Source: Ailurus styani (lineage: Eukaryota > Chordata > Mammalia > Carnivora > Ailuridae). From it: a stretch of DNA of 64,000 nucleotides. Under the pieces are notes generated by a model. The model worked only from the letters and a program-made list of their open reading frames with translations. It made no database searches and was not told the DNA's origin. The stretch spans positions 124,001 through 188,000 of the forward strand of contig LNAC01000780.1 of assembly GCA_002007465.1 (NCBI GenBank), written 5' to 3'. The translations under genes were made by a program, and so were the position numbers. Positions 33,661 to 45,668 of the stretch are shown here, in pieces (position 1 is the stretch's first letter; each line of letters starts with the position of its first letter).

Positions 33661-36189
33661 TCTTTTGTGTTGTTTTCTAATTAGTTGGTTTCTCTTCATT
33701 TGTAATTCACATCTTCTGTTTCCTTGGTATTAGTTTACTCTGCTCTATGATACCATGACTTTTTTTCATTTGTTTGCAAATGTTTTTTTACATTTGTTTT
33801 ATCCATGACTTTCCCAGTCTCTTTATTGTTCAAGATTATTTTTAGTATTTTTGCTGAGACTGTATTTTTCATCAGACTTGCTAGTTTTATATAAATGTCT
33901 GGAAAAGATTGCTGAACTTTACCTTTGATGCCACACCTGCTCTTGAGATGGGCAAGCCCCAGTGGCATTCAGGAGCTTTGGTCTTGCTTGCTGTATGTGG
34001 GTCTGCTGGATCACCAGCTGGAAACACATACGTGTGTAGCCATGTGCTATGAATGAAACACCTCCTGATCTGGAGCCATTTATTCAAATGTGCACAGAAC
34101 TTTGGGGGACAAAGCTGCTTCTTTGGAGCTGTTTACCATTCGCTTCCTGTTGGGATGCTCTTGGTGACCTCCTCCAATCTCTATGTTCTTCTGGTGAGGC
34201 TTCCCTTGGACTGGCAGCAGCCTGGAGAATCTTCGTACAGCTATACGAAGGCAGCTGTCCTGCTTAAACCTGATGTTTTCACATCATCTTTTCTCTAAGA
34301 GACTCTTACGTAATTTTTGCATATTTAACTGCACTCTTCTCTGGAGATGCAAGCAGAGATCTAGAAGGATTAATTAATCCAATTTTAAACATAGAAGCAC
34401 TCTTGTAGGAGGGGTTCTTGCAGCAGATTAATAGGACATATTGGCCTCAAACAATAGTTTAAGATGAAGCTGGAAGATAAGACTGCTTCTTTAGTCAAGC
34501 TCCAGGGAGTGTTTGGAAAAGCAGAGCAAATTCACAACACAGCCAGGATCCCGGGGCTAATACCCTAAATATTACAGAATTGATTTCTGGAGATTTGAAT
34601 AATCTGGGGACAGCATTGTCCTAACAAATGGGGTTTGAGGACAACCTCGGGGAGTTGGTAGAGACGTAGTGAGTGTGGCAATATCTGGAGCCAATGACTC
34701 TTATCAGATGGCAAGCCTGAAGTCGGGGACAACCAAGACTTAAACTTAGAAGGTAACATCCCAGCAGGGGTGAAGTAAGCAAAGTTGGGCAGAATTCACT
34801 GAGCAACCTGGAATTCAGGAGGAAGTCAGTTAGAGTCTGAATGGAGAAAGCATGTCATTATTTTGGATCAAACTGGGCTAAAGTTTAGAGTCTGGAAGTA
34901 AAATGGATGTACAAGTCAACGGCAGGGACAAAGTTCTATTTGCCTCAGGTTCTATATCCTTAGCAAAACTTTGTTTTCTCTAGAACTACACCATGTAACA
35001 GGCACCAGCCATTTCAACTCTTTGCATTTTAAAGAAAATTGAAAATTTAGTTCCTTAGTCTCACCAGACACATTTTAAAGACTCAATCTGTGATTAGCCC
35101 AGAATGAACATTTCCTACATCACAGAAAGTTCTGTAGGATGGTGCTTCTCCTCGACTATGGTCCATAAACAGAGATGCGACATCATCCACTGGGAATTAT
35201 ATTGGAACTGCCATTTATATTTCTTTTTATCTAATCTTTTTTAAAATTTTTTGTTCATTTCATGATGCACATAATATGTTCATACATAATATATGTAACT
35301 TCTAAAACCTTTTTATATTTAACTTCATTTTTTTATATTTAACTTCATTTTCTTCCTAACATCATAATTTAACATCTACTTTCCTCATTTATTTTTTGTA
35401 TTATTATTTCTGATTTCCAAAAAATCAAAGCTCCAGGAAGGAAGAAAATTTGCTCTTTTTTAATTTACTGAAGTTATCATAGCACATACCTGCTCATTAA
35501 ATTATCATTGACTATTTACAGCCAACCATTTGGGTAGTTTAGGTCAGGCACTGTACAAAAACGATGCATTTATATTACACACAGTGGAGATTAATAGATT
35601 TATTTCAGTAATCGGATAACAGAAAAGTGTATCATTGTATCAAAACTATCACATCATGACACATTTCTGACACAGAAGTCAAGTCAAGAGAAAGCACTTT
35701 TCTAATTTGCACAAAAGATTAGTAAGGGCAAGCACTTATTGAAAGTATACAAACAGTAATTTTTTGTAATGGGTACATGAGAGACACATTTGGAAAACCT
35801 ATTGGAGGACAGGAATGCAATAGGGGCAATGGTACTAAAAATTTTTACTCAAGAAGAGTAAGGGGGAACCATTGATATCAAGCAAGTCTGTGGGGTAGGA
35901 CTTCATGTTGTGTACTTGTAATCAAGGTCTTAAATTGGAAGCTGAGGATGGGGAGCTATTGGTACATCTCAGGGGATAAAAACAGGTTTGTTCTGATACA
36001 GACATTACAAAAGCTGATGAGCTTGCCATTCAGCCAGCAGGTAGCAATAGTACCTGTTGGCTCACAATCATCACTCACATGTACATTTGATGGCCATGTT
36101 CTAAAACACACTGGAAGATGGCTCTAAGACTAATCACTCGCCAGTAGACAGTGGTGCATTCTCTTGATTTGGATGTGATTTAAAGTTTA
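33661..36189. other. Unassigned DNA with overlapping short frames
   Basis: Two ATG frames overlap at 34049-34267 and 34053-34298 in different phases, with no recognisable domain. The 34000-35000 part is somewhat richer in G+C and could hold a decayed LTR or pseudogene. A tandem pair of about 20 bp ('tttttatatttaacttcatt') lies at about 35310-35350. No gene is supported. Confidence 0.4.
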
Positions 36190-36355
36190 TCAGTACAGCA
36201 CAGGAAATGGGAAAATGAAATTTGGAGTTAAAAAAAAACCTGGTTTATAATCCAGACTCTTCCTCAGTTTGAATATGAGGACATGGCTACATAGTAATCT
36301 ATGCCAGTTCCCGTATTTGTGAAATGGTGTTAATTAAATGAAATTTTGTATGTTG
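36190..36355 (+). repeat. MIR SINE fragment
   Basis: The order 'aaatgaaatttggagttaaa', 'acctggtttataatccagac', 'tcttcctcagtttg', 'ccagttcccgtatttgtgaa', 'atggtgttaattaaatgaaa' follows MIR. Confidence 0.65.
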
Positions 36356-37139
36356 CACAAGACTGCGGAGAACTAATTTGACCATTCACGTGAATTCTCT
36401 AGAATAGAATTCTCTGACCCAGGGTAGAGGCTTTGTGAATGAGGATTCATCTTCTTTTTCCCATTTCTTAAAGTTCCGATTTGAACCCCAAGTCCTTCTT
36501 TGACATCTTCCACTCCCTTCCGGAAGATGATAATTATCAAGGTATAGTAATTGATAAGCACTGAAATATTACTGTGTAAGAGGCTTATGTTGAGCTTTAC
36601 ATATTCTTTAAACTAGAAGCACAGGGTCATGTTCTGACCATCTGGCTCCTCACCCCTCCACTCTGCTGTCACCTCGCGATGCCAAAAGTCCCTCCCTCGT
36701 GACGGAGTCAGCAACATCAAGAACAAAAATTTGCAGGAGAGAGTCTCATTTTCTCCATTTGTCTGAAAGAGTTTTCACTTTATTCGCATCTATTTCTTAA
36801 TAGTACCCCCAAACTTACTCTAATTTTTTAAAGGATTTTTAAATAAATTTAATGAAGATTCTGGCGGCAAGCTAAGAGGAAGAAAGGGGTGAGGAAAGAG
36901 TGTTCGAGGGCAATGAACTGCCCTCAGTCCAGCACCAGAGGTCATTCAGAAAGCCTGCATGGAAGAAGTTTACATTTCAAAAGACACACTTCACTGACTT
37001 GATAATTTTGCTGTGAGCCAACTCTGAACTTCCCATGTTTCTCTGACATGTTGACATGACCTAAATTTATAATATATCTCAGGAATGAGAAGTTCCCCCT
37101 ATTTATAGAACAAAAAAACACTTAAAAAATTTTGAAACC
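36356..37139. other. Unassigned DNA
   Basis: A few CpGs occur near 36670-36710 (cacctcgcgatgcc, ctcgtgacgg). No gene or named repeat was recognised. Confidence 0.45.
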
Positions 37140-37470
37140 TCACAAAGCCTATCGGCAGAGCTTCTCAGATGCAAGTTTCTTGGAACTCTAAGAACAAAAT
37201 CGCCCCGTCTTTATTCTTCCGCGGTGCATATAGAACGCCAAAGAGAGGACTAGCACGTGCTTATAAATGCTATTCTTTCCAAGAATCAAATCTTCCCTCT
37301 GACTCTCCTCTTACGTCTCCTGCTCTGGGGCTGCTTTTGTGCCAAGAATACATTAAGAAAAAGAAAACCCTGACAGATGAAAGTCCAAAGATTTCGAAGC
37401 AGAAAGAAGGAATATTTTCCAATTCAGAAAATCACAGCTTGAATCACATCTCCTGAGTGCAGAGCTCTCA
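37140..37470 (+). other. CpG-containing unique segment with a 95-codon ATG frame
   Basis: It contains an unusual cluster of CpGs for this window (aaatcgccccgtc, ttccgcggtgc, gaacgcc, cacgtgc, ttacgtctc). An ATG frame at 37169-37456 is basic near the middle (YRTPKRGLARAYK) with a lysine-rich C-terminus. The protein is not recognised and the start context is weak (C at -3). It could be a promoter or first exon of an unannotated transcript, a regulatory element, or chance. Confidence 0.25.
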
Positions 37471-38059
37471 GATTTTTAAAGTGATTTCTACATTTTTATA
37501 CTTAACACTTCCTCTTTTGTGATGTCAGACTACAGGAAAAACAGTTCTGTTGTCACACAGTTTGTCTGACAGTCAGGGAATATTCTTATTACATGTATTA
37601 CAAATTTCTTTTCGTGAAAGTACATTACCTTCTACTTGAGCTTTGCATATTTAAGGAGTATTTAAGAAGTATCTGTGACAGCACAGTTGATTTCTCAGCC
37701 GCTCTCTCAAGACAACATGGTCCTGGCCAAGGACTGGATGGCAGATTGGAGCATACATGCCCGATGAAGTTGGATGAAGTGAAATAGTGTTTCCTGCCCA
37801 GAAAGATCAATTTGCTATTTGCATCTTGGAAGAGACTTTTTTTTCCCCCCAAATAACCCTCAGAGTAACAGGTTCCAGGAAGAAAAGTTTTATATATTTA
37901 TCCTTTTTTAAACAACCTTAAACGGCAATTTCTCACTTGATCGCCTATTATTTCCCCAAATTTGAAGCTGAATGACTTGTCACAGAGGGTGAATATTAAA
38001 CCTGTTGTGCAAAGGCAGAGATGTACCAGTATTTAAAGCATTGAAAAAAACCAGGATTA
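37471..38059. other. Unassigned DNA
   Basis: Two opposite frames (37593-37787 and 37625-37852) overlap and neither shows a domain. Nothing else was recognised. Confidence 0.45.
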
Positions 38060-38192
38060 AGACTTTGAAGGCAGTACCAAAAACAAACAAAAAAACCACA
38101 AAAAACCAAAAAAACCGAACAAAAAAACCCACAAAAAACCAAAAACAAACAAAAAACAAGACAAACACAAACAAACAAACAAACAAACAAGG
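38060..38192. repeat. A-rich (AAAC)n simple repeat
   Basis: Degenerate AAAAC/AAAAAC units end in about six clean AAAC units. Its translations give the poly-F/poly-K frames at 37980-38211, which are artefacts. Confidence 0.9.
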
Positions 38193-38788
38193 GAGTTCCC
38201 TGGTAATTTGAAAGTGGCTACCTTGTTAGTGATATCATGAGCCTTTATCTAGTTCTTTCTATCTGTATTGTAACAAATTTGGAGATATCAGGCTAGTTTT
38301 TTGAGGTTTTAGCAATCAAGTATGTATTAACCTGTTTGAAATCTGGGCCAGGGAGGACCCACTGAGATGACTCAGAGCCAGAGACTGGGGCTCAGAGTGC
38401 CAGTGCTGAGTACAAGAGCAAGGTGTTCTGGTTCTGTCCTTGGTGTAGATGATTTAGAGGTTGTGTCCCAGACAAATCAACTGATTTAAAAAATAACAAA
38501 ACAACAACAACAACAACAAAACAGAGATAATTTTGGGAGATAGTTCAAAGGTCAGGATTTAGGCAAATTATGAACAGAAAAGAGACTAAGTGAATGAGCT
38601 GGTCCAGTGTTGTAGTTGATTCCTTTAAAATACCCACAGCTTGCTTTTTTTTTTTTTTAGTATGGAAAATATAGGGGCAAGCATAAATTATTCTTCCAAA
38701 TGTTTACTGTGGAAAAGGGAATAAAAGATAATAAGATTCAGATGTATGTATTTTAGAATGTTTATAAATACAAATATTCCACGTAAGA
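38193..38788. other. Unassigned DNA with (CAA)n
   Basis: A short (CAA)n run lies at about 38497-38522 and a T-run at 38646-38659. No gene was found. Confidence 0.5.
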
Positions 38789-38789
38789 A

Positions 38790-40090
38790 TATCTCAAGTT
38801 CTACTTGACACCACATACACAAGCAACAAAAGCAAAAATAAACAAGTGGGACTACATCAAACTAAAAAGCTTTTATACAACCAAAGAAACAATCTGCAAA
38901 ATAAAGACAACTTACAGAATGGGAAAAAATATTTCCAAACCATAGACCTGATAAGGGGTTGACCTTCAAAACATATAAGGAACTCATACACCTTATAGAA
39001 AAAAATAAAACTGAACAATCTAATTCAAAAATGGGCAAAAAATTTGAATAGACATTTTGTCAAAGAAGACATACAAATGGTCAATAGTTACATGCAAGAT
39101 GCTCAACCCCACTAATCATCAAGAAAATGAAAATCCACACCACAATGACATATCACTTCATACCTGTTGCAATAGCTATCATCAAAATGACAAGAAACAG
39201 TAAGTTTTGACAAGGTCGTGGAGTAGAGAGAACCTTGGGCACTGTTGGTGAGAGTGCAAATTGGTGTAGCCGTCATGGAAAACAGTATGTAAGTTCCTCA
39301 AAAATTAAAACTAGAACTACCGTATGATCCAGCAATTCTACTTCTGGGTATATATCCAAAGGAAATATGTACCTTCATGTTCATCATGGCATTATTTACA
39401 ATATCAAGACATAGAAACAACCTAAGTGTCCATCAACAGATGAATGAATAAAAATGTGCTATAGGTCTATATCTATCTATCTATCTATCTATCATCTATA
39501 TGACATCTGTTTTATGCATAGTGACATATATGGTATATGTATATATATAGTATGAAACACATTGTATATTATATACAATATGTATATCAACTATATATAT
39601 ATATATATAACAATGGTATATTATTCAAGCGTAAAAAAAGGGAAATTCTGCCTTTTGCAACAACATGGATAGACCTTGAGGGTATTAAGGTAAAAGAAAA
39701 AACTCAGAAAGAAGACGACAAATTGTATGTTCCTACCTATGAAAAAAAAAGATGAGTTCATAGAAGTAGAGAGTAGAATGATGGTTGCCAGGGTTTTGGG
39801 AGTTGGGAATAATGGAGAGATAGTCAAAGTATACAAACTCCCAGCTATAAGATAAATGAGATCTAGTTATCTAATGCACAGTATGGTGATTGTAACGAAA
39901 TACATGAAAGTTGTTAAGAAAGTAGATCTTAAATGTAATCACTACACACACACACACAAAATTGTCATGTGTCATAGGGGATGGAAGTATTAAATAACTT
40001 TATTGTGGTAATCATTTTGCAATATATGCATGTATCTAATTATCACATTGTACACCTTAAACTTGCATGTTATGTATCAGTAATCTCACA
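38790..40090 (+). mobile_element. Old LINE-1 (L1MA/L1MB type): ORF2 C-terminus and 3' UTR
   Basis: The order follows the ORF2 C-terminus ('gggactacatcaaactaaaa', 'caaagaagacatacaaatgg', 'cagcaattctacttctgggt', 'aagtgtccatcaacagatga') and then the 3' UTR ending 'attgtggtaatcattttgca' and 'attgtacaccttaaact'. It is decayed with many stops. A TATC/TA tract has expanded inside it. Confidence 0.85.
39467..39612. repeat. (TATC)n and (TA)n tracts inside the LINE-1
   Basis: About six TATC units and a separate (TA)n run bracket a TA-rich stretch, at the place where related L1s have a short 'tatatatatacaatgg'. This is consistent with expansion of an L1-derived seed. Confidence 0.85.
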
Positions 40091-40304
40091 TGCGTGGATC
40101 AGTAGCCATTTACCCAGTGTTTTCTTCTACCCCATGAACACAACCATGCAATGTGCATGTGCCCACCACAGTCACTCCTTTGCCCACATGCACAGATTCA
40201 CAGAGGCTGCATTGCTTCCCCCAAACCAAAATAGAAGACAATCTTTCTACCAAATCCATTGAAATTCAACAAAAGCCTTCTTATTTCTTAAAAACAAATA
40301 CTTG

Positions 40305-40505
40305 GGGTTCCTGGGTGGCTCAGTGGGTTAAGCCTGTGTTTTCAGCTCAGGTCATGATCTCAGGGTCCTGGGATCGAGCCCCGCATCGGGCTCCCTCCTC
40401 AGCGGGGAGCCTGTTTCCTCCTCTCTCTCTGCCTGCCTCTCTGACTACTTGTGATCTCTCTCTCTCTCTCTCTCTCTCTCTGTCAAATAAATAAATAAAA
40501 ATCTT
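40305..40505 (+). mobile_element. CAN-SINE, young mustelid-type copy
   Basis: The head 'ggttcctgggtggctcagtg', a mustelid-type body with a (TC)n expansion and AAATAAATAAAA tail are complete. A perfect 14-bp target duplication, aaaacaaatacttg, lies at 40291-40304 and 40506-40519. Confidence 0.96.
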
Positions 40506-40599
40506 AAAACAAATACTTGACATATTTATAATTTTAAACTTTGTCATTGATATAAATGTTTTCAGATAACAAAGATATAGTATTATGTTTAGCTAATTC

Positions 40600-41150
40600 T
40601 GTGGGGTCAGTTACATCTCCTTTGACTATTTCTCAGCTTCACTTGCCCCCACCTTATCTCCATCTGGATTAATTTAGTAGAGTTCTAACAAGTCTTTTTG
40701 CACAGAATATTACACATTTAAAATTGATTCTCAACATCACAGGCAGAACGATCTCTTAAAAATTATTTAAGTTGTTTTCATTTCTACTGTGATCTTTTTC
40801 CCCAGCACTTAACTTTCCATGCGCCCACTGCTTGCTCCATATATTTTTAGGGTCTGTTTAAATGTCACCTCGATAAGAAAATTTCTCTAGCCACTCTATC
40901 TAAATTATTCCTATGTAATAGAAAATTATTATTTTCTATCACAATATAGATTATTTGCTTTCTGGCTTTTACTAAAATTTATTAAAATCGTTAAATTCTG
41001 TATCTAATTCCTTAGAGTAGTTTATCTGCTGGACTTTATGTTTCTTGAGTGAAGGGATATGTCATTCCTGTTATTCATTATATTATTAGTCAACACAAAG
41101 CCACACACAGGGAAGACATTCAATGCATATCTGTAGAATGAAAGCATGGA
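40600..41150 (+). repeat. L2 LINE 3' region
   Basis: The L2 order is visible: 'gtctgtttaaatgtcacctc', 'tctctagccactctatctaa', 'gctggactttatgtttcttg', 'agtgaagggatatgtcattc', then a degraded end near 41140. Confidence 0.7.
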
Positions 41151-41232
41151 TAAATATTTTAATGTTTTACTTTACAAAAATTGCTTTCAAAAAAGGACCA
41201 GTGGATACCAAAAACAGTGGATAAAAACTTTT

Positions 41233-41421
41233 TTTTAAAGATTTTATTTATTTATTTGAAAGAGGTAGAGAGCTCAAGTAGGCAGAGCAGCAGGCAGAAG
41301 GAGAGGGAGAAGCAGGCTCTCCGCAGAGCAGGGAGCCCGGTGCGGGACTCGATCCCAGGACCCTGGGATCATGACCTGAGCTGAAGGCAGTGGCTTAACC
41401 GACTGAGCCACCCAGGTGCCC
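41233..41421 (-). mobile_element. CAN-SINE
   Basis: The complement tail 'aaagattttatttatttatt' and complement head 'cgactgagccacccaggtgc' are clear. The perfect 11-bp duplication taaaaactttt lies at 41222-41232 and 41422-41432. Confidence 0.95.
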
Positions 41422-41739
41422 TAAAAACTTTTATAAACCAGATATTCATGAAGTCTTTAAGATACAGAATATTGATATTAATTATAAAATGAAAAACACA
41501 TTCTTATAACAGAGAGTTCTGCAGGTCACCCATTCAGCAAAGTGATTAGACTTAAGATTACTGATTATAGGACAATCTGACACAACCTCCTTATATGTTG
41601 AAAAAAGAAATCTATAACATCACCTATGTAAGATTTGCAAAAAATGTTTCACCCAAATCTAATCATGAGGAAATAGACATATGCAAAACATGCAATATGC
41701 TACACACTCCAGAAATGTCCAAAAATTTCATGTCATAAA

Positions 41740-41985
41740 AAACTAATAATATATATTAACATATATATTATATATAACATATGGTAATATATATTAATAT
41801 GTTACAATATATATTAATATGTTACAATAGTTGCCTTTTGCTGAATAATTTTAGCACAATGTAAGCATATATATAAAGTATATATGTATATATTTATATT
41901 ATATATGAAGTATTCTATTATATATAATATATATTATAATATGTATATAAATATAAATCATATATGTACGTATATATGAAGAAGG
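41740..41985. repeat. TA-rich low-complexity tract with internal direct repeats
   Basis: It is dominated by TATA/ATAT runs. The unit 'caatatatattaatatgtta' repeats in tandem at about 41803-41828, and mirrored 'atataatatatattataata' occurs near 41915. It is likely unstable and hard to assemble. Confidence 0.85.
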
Positions 41986-43309
41986 AGAGAGTACATAACA
42001 TAATGTTAATGACTGAGAGATCTAGGTGGGGGGTTTATCTAGGTGTTCATCAAACTATTCTTTCAGCTTTTCTATAGGATTTAGCCATCTATTAATTTAT
42101 GATCTGCTCAGCAATCTGTGAGAGCAGATAGTTCTCTCCCCAAACTATAGATAAGACAATGCTAAAAAGAGTGGCTTTCACATGTGTTTTGTGAGAAGCA
42201 ATCTTGTTACACCATAACTGTATTTAGGAGTAATGCATATAGAGGCAAGGTGATTCATTTTGAGGTAATTAGAAAAAGCTAAGCAATATTAGCTATGTTA
42301 CGATTACTCTTTTCATAACCAATATAGTATGGCATGAGGCTGACTATTGTCTTAAAGGGCTTACTGTGACACATATTCTAATAAAGATAGAAAGTGGAAA
42401 GTTCATTTTTTAAAAAGCATGCTAATTTTAATTGTTGCAATCAACTTAGCCAATTAGTGTTGTAAAATGAGACTTAGTGGGCATATTTGCCAAGTGCCAG
42501 TGAATAAATCATCTTAGATTCTGGATCTGCCATCTTGTGGACACTTCAATAATTTTGCAGTATCAAAATTGACCTCATTTATCATAGCTATACTTTGCTG
42601 CACGATAGATAAGGCAGCTAATATTTTCCCTGGAAATAGATTGTCCTGTCTCAACTCTTCATCTCAGGCTGTGGGGTGTTATAGTCTCCATGTTATTTTT
42701 AATATAAAAGTGAAAATATCAATTATTATTAATATAAAAGCTAATCATATGTATTTAATACATATAAAAGTATTCAATATAATTTATTCATTATTTGAAT
42801 AAAAATTTAAATCTGTCCTTCTATACACTAATTATGCTCACATTTGGAGGTCTATTTACTGCCAGAAGTCAAAAGGAAGTATGATTGTCACATACATATA
42901 TAAATCTACTTAGAGATAATAATGGTACCTTATCAGGAAGACAGCATTGTGCCAGGATATGACTTTTAAACTATATCTTGGTTTGTTTTTCTGTATCGAC
43001 CATTTATTTTTAGTTGTGTAAACAAAAAACATAAATTTAAGCTGATTAAATTTGTTTGGAGATGTCAAATTGAAATGTATCATTCTTTGTCCCCCATCAC
43101 CTCTCAATTCCTATGACAGACGCATAATGAAGATATGGAATTTGGATTCTGCACCACCACTTTGAACAACTTTGGGGTGCAAGAAAGAAAATTGAGCCAC
43201 AGTTTTACTGATATGGGATGAAGGTAGTGTGACTTTAGCAAATGAATTTCTCTCTCCAGATACCTACCCAACATTATCATATGTATGAGCCGTTATTAGT
43301 CCAAAAAAT
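41986..43309. other. Unassigned DNA with a possible conserved block
   Basis: Nothing named was found. The part at about 42400-42560 is repeat-free and holds 'gctaattttaattgttgcaa', 'cttagccaattagtgttgta' and 'ccatcttgtgg', which has the texture of a conserved non-coding element. A 77-codon frame at 42569-42802 shows no domain. Confidence 0.35.
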
Positions 43310-43445
43310 TATTCCATACCTTTACCGAGCATCTAAGTTTCCAGAACTGTGGAAGGCAGTGAGGTTAGAGTTGTGAACAAGATGTGATTCCTGTTTTAGC
43401 CTAATGGACAATCAAGTCAAAGAACAAAAGTACAGACATCGACTG
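43310..43445 (+). repeat. Old MIR/L2-age repeat fragment
   Basis: The order 'accgagcatctaagtttcca', 'gaactgtggaaggcagtgag', 'gttgtgaacaagatgtgatt', 'cctgttttagcctaatgg' resembles a common mammalian-wide repeat. I cannot give the family with confidence. Confidence 0.4.
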
Positions 43446-44399
43446 TGGTGCCAGGAAGAAAATCTCATGTATTTATAATTATTTGTAAAAATATTTGTAA
43501 ATAATTTGAACTTTGTTGTTTAATATGTGAATTGATAGCACTATATACATAAAACTGTTAAGTAAATATGTAATGTTTTGAGGTACAGCCTTAGAGTTTT
43601 ATTGATAAATATGTGCAATTAAAAATATTTGAAGTCCACTGGTCAAGTATACTCAAACCATATCTATCTCTATGCATATACATAGTTATATAAAATGGCA
43701 ACTGGAAACAAAGTAGCCAATAGCCATATCTACAGTTAAAACTACATCTGTGTTTATAAATATATATATGGTTTTACATGTGTACATGATGACTGAGTCT
43801 AGCAGATCTAAATGTTAGATTAAAGATTAATGTGATATAGAAGGAAAATTTTTTAAAATTAAAACTACAGAAATAGGTAATATTATACCTGAAATCAATA
43901 GTCAAAAAATCTTCCAAACTCTTAATTTGCTATAAAAAGCAACTCTTAATGTGTTTATTGGGAATTATTACAACAATAAGACAGTCTCACATATTCAAGG
44001 ACTCAAAAAGCATAGCAGGTATTCCCACAGCTTAAAAGAAAGAAATTCTTGAATACATATTCTTATCATCAAAGAAAGATTGAAATAATGACAGAAGTCA
44101 CAAGAAAGTCACAGAAATGGTTTTGAAGTGAGCTCCAGCCTCTTAAAAATAGAGGTAATTTTAAATGTAAAAGTGGTTATAAAGCTGAAAAATTGGTCTA
44201 AGCATTCTTCTTTAAAAATACATAAGTCAAAAGCAATTATGTAATAATTGTATGGAAATAAAGTTCAGATTATAGTAAGAAACACTCGAAGTTAGGAAAA
44301 GGGAGAAAATGTGTCCTATATTTCAAATTTCAACTAGGTGATCTCAAAGATAGTCTTGATATAAATAATTAAAAATATAACTATAGTATACTCTAGAAA
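43446..44399. other. Unassigned AT-rich DNA, possibly decayed LINE
   Basis: The text near 44030-44110 ('aaagaaattcttgaatacat', 'attcttatcatcaaagaaag') has an L1/HAL1-like feel but is too decayed to assign. Confidence 0.35.
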
Positions 44400-44625
44400 C
44401 TTTTAAGAATATGTGTTTTCTGGGGAATAAGGGGGAAAAGGATGTTAGTGGTCAATGGATATAGAGTTTTGGTCTTGCGAGATAAAAAAGTTCTTGAGAT
44501 CTGTTAGACAAAAATGTGCCTATGGTTGACACTGTTGTATTGCATACTTAAAAATGGTTGAAAGGATAAATTGTATGGTATGGGTTTTTGACCAAAATAA
44601 TATATATGTCTTCTAAAATTAAGGA
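44400..44625 (+). mobile_element. Old LINE-1 3' UTR fragment
   Basis: The order 'aagggggaaaaggatgttag', 'aaaatgtgcctatggttgac', 'actgttgtattgcatactta', 'aaaatggttgaaaggataaa' and 'tttgaccaaaataat' matches L1MA/L1MB-age 3' ends. Confidence 0.65.
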
Positions 44626-44701
44626 TAAATGAAACAAAAGAAATGTTTTCCATAGAGGAAAACACAGTAAGGAAAAAAAATGCATAAGAAATAAAAATCA
44701 G

Positions 44702-45005
44702 GTGACACCTGGGTGGCTCAGTTGGTTAAGCATCTGCCTTCAGCTCAGGTCATGATCCCAGGGTCCTAGGATTGAGTCTGGCAGGAGGCTCCTTGCTCCA
44801 TGAGGAGTCTGAGTCTCCCTCTGCCTGCCACTCCCCCTGCTTGGGCTCACTCTCTCTGTCAAATAAATAAACAAAATCTTAAAAANGGCAGGAGGTTCCT
44901 TGCTCCATGAGGAGTCTGAGTCTCCCTCTGCCTGCCACTCCCCCTGCTTGGGCTCACTCTCTCTGTCAAATAAATAAACAAAATCTTAAAAAAATAAATT
45001 TAAAA
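44702..45005 (+). mobile_element. CAN-SINE with its distal half written twice around an N
   Basis: The head tgacacctgggtggctcagt runs normally to 44885. An N follows at 44886, and then the distal 106 bp (44780-44885) are repeated at 44887-44992 with one difference (gaggct / gaggtt). The target duplication aagaaataaaaatcag / aagaaatacaaatcag (44686-44701 and 45006-45021) encloses the whole. The second half is most likely an assembly duplicate. Confidence 0.93.
44886..44886. other. Assembly gap or join (single N)
   Basis: One N lies between two 106-bp direct copies, suggesting two overlapping contig ends joined without merging. Confidence 0.85.
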
Positions 45006-45021
45006 AAGAAATACAAATCAG

Positions 45022-45668
45022 AAATGAAAATAGGTATGAGATGAGATGTTTTAAGGAAATTTGACATTAGATAGGCAATGTTTAGGTATATGACTCTTGA
45101 AAATTTGTTTCATATCCCTAACATTCAACTTTCTCCTCAGAGAAATGGAGAAAAGAATAGCTTTATAGAGTTGTTGTGTGCTATTGCATAACTTATATCC
45201 CCTAGTACATGCAAAGTTTCCAAATGGATATTGAATAAAAAAAAAAAGACTCTGAGAATTAGAGAACATATGCTCCTTACAAGATCACCTATTTAAAAAA
45301 GGGGATTAAAGAATTAAAGAATGGGTGAAGATATGTCAGACAAATGCAAATTTTAAAAATAAAAAACAATAGAAACAATTTTTAAATCATGTAGAGTAAA
45401 ATTTAGTGAAATAGCAATATGATAAAAGAGCTTTATATACTAGTAGAGTAAAATTCAGCTTGAAAATATAACAGCGTTGATGCTATTAGCCAAATAACAC
45501 TATATTGACACATGCATAAACTATTACAATATCAAAGAAATATTTTAGTCATACTTCTTTAAGTATACAATTTTTGAAATAATCTAACTTATATTCATCT
45601 ATTACTAAAAGAGGAAGAGAAGAAGCATATAAATTTATCTAAATGATATCAGAACATTTTAGATTCAA
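45022..45668. other. Unassigned AT-rich DNA
   Basis: Nothing recognised. Confidence 0.45.

Noticed and set aside
34049..34298. Two ATG frames of 72 and 81 codons
   Set aside because: They overlap in different phases on the same strand, and neither is recognisable; chance is the simplest explanation.
37980..38211. Poly-Phe and poly-Lys frames on both strands
   Set aside because: They are translations of an (AAAC)n tract.
44780..44992. CRISPR-like or satellite array
   Set aside because: There are only two units, separated by an N, with no spacer structure; an assembly join explains it.
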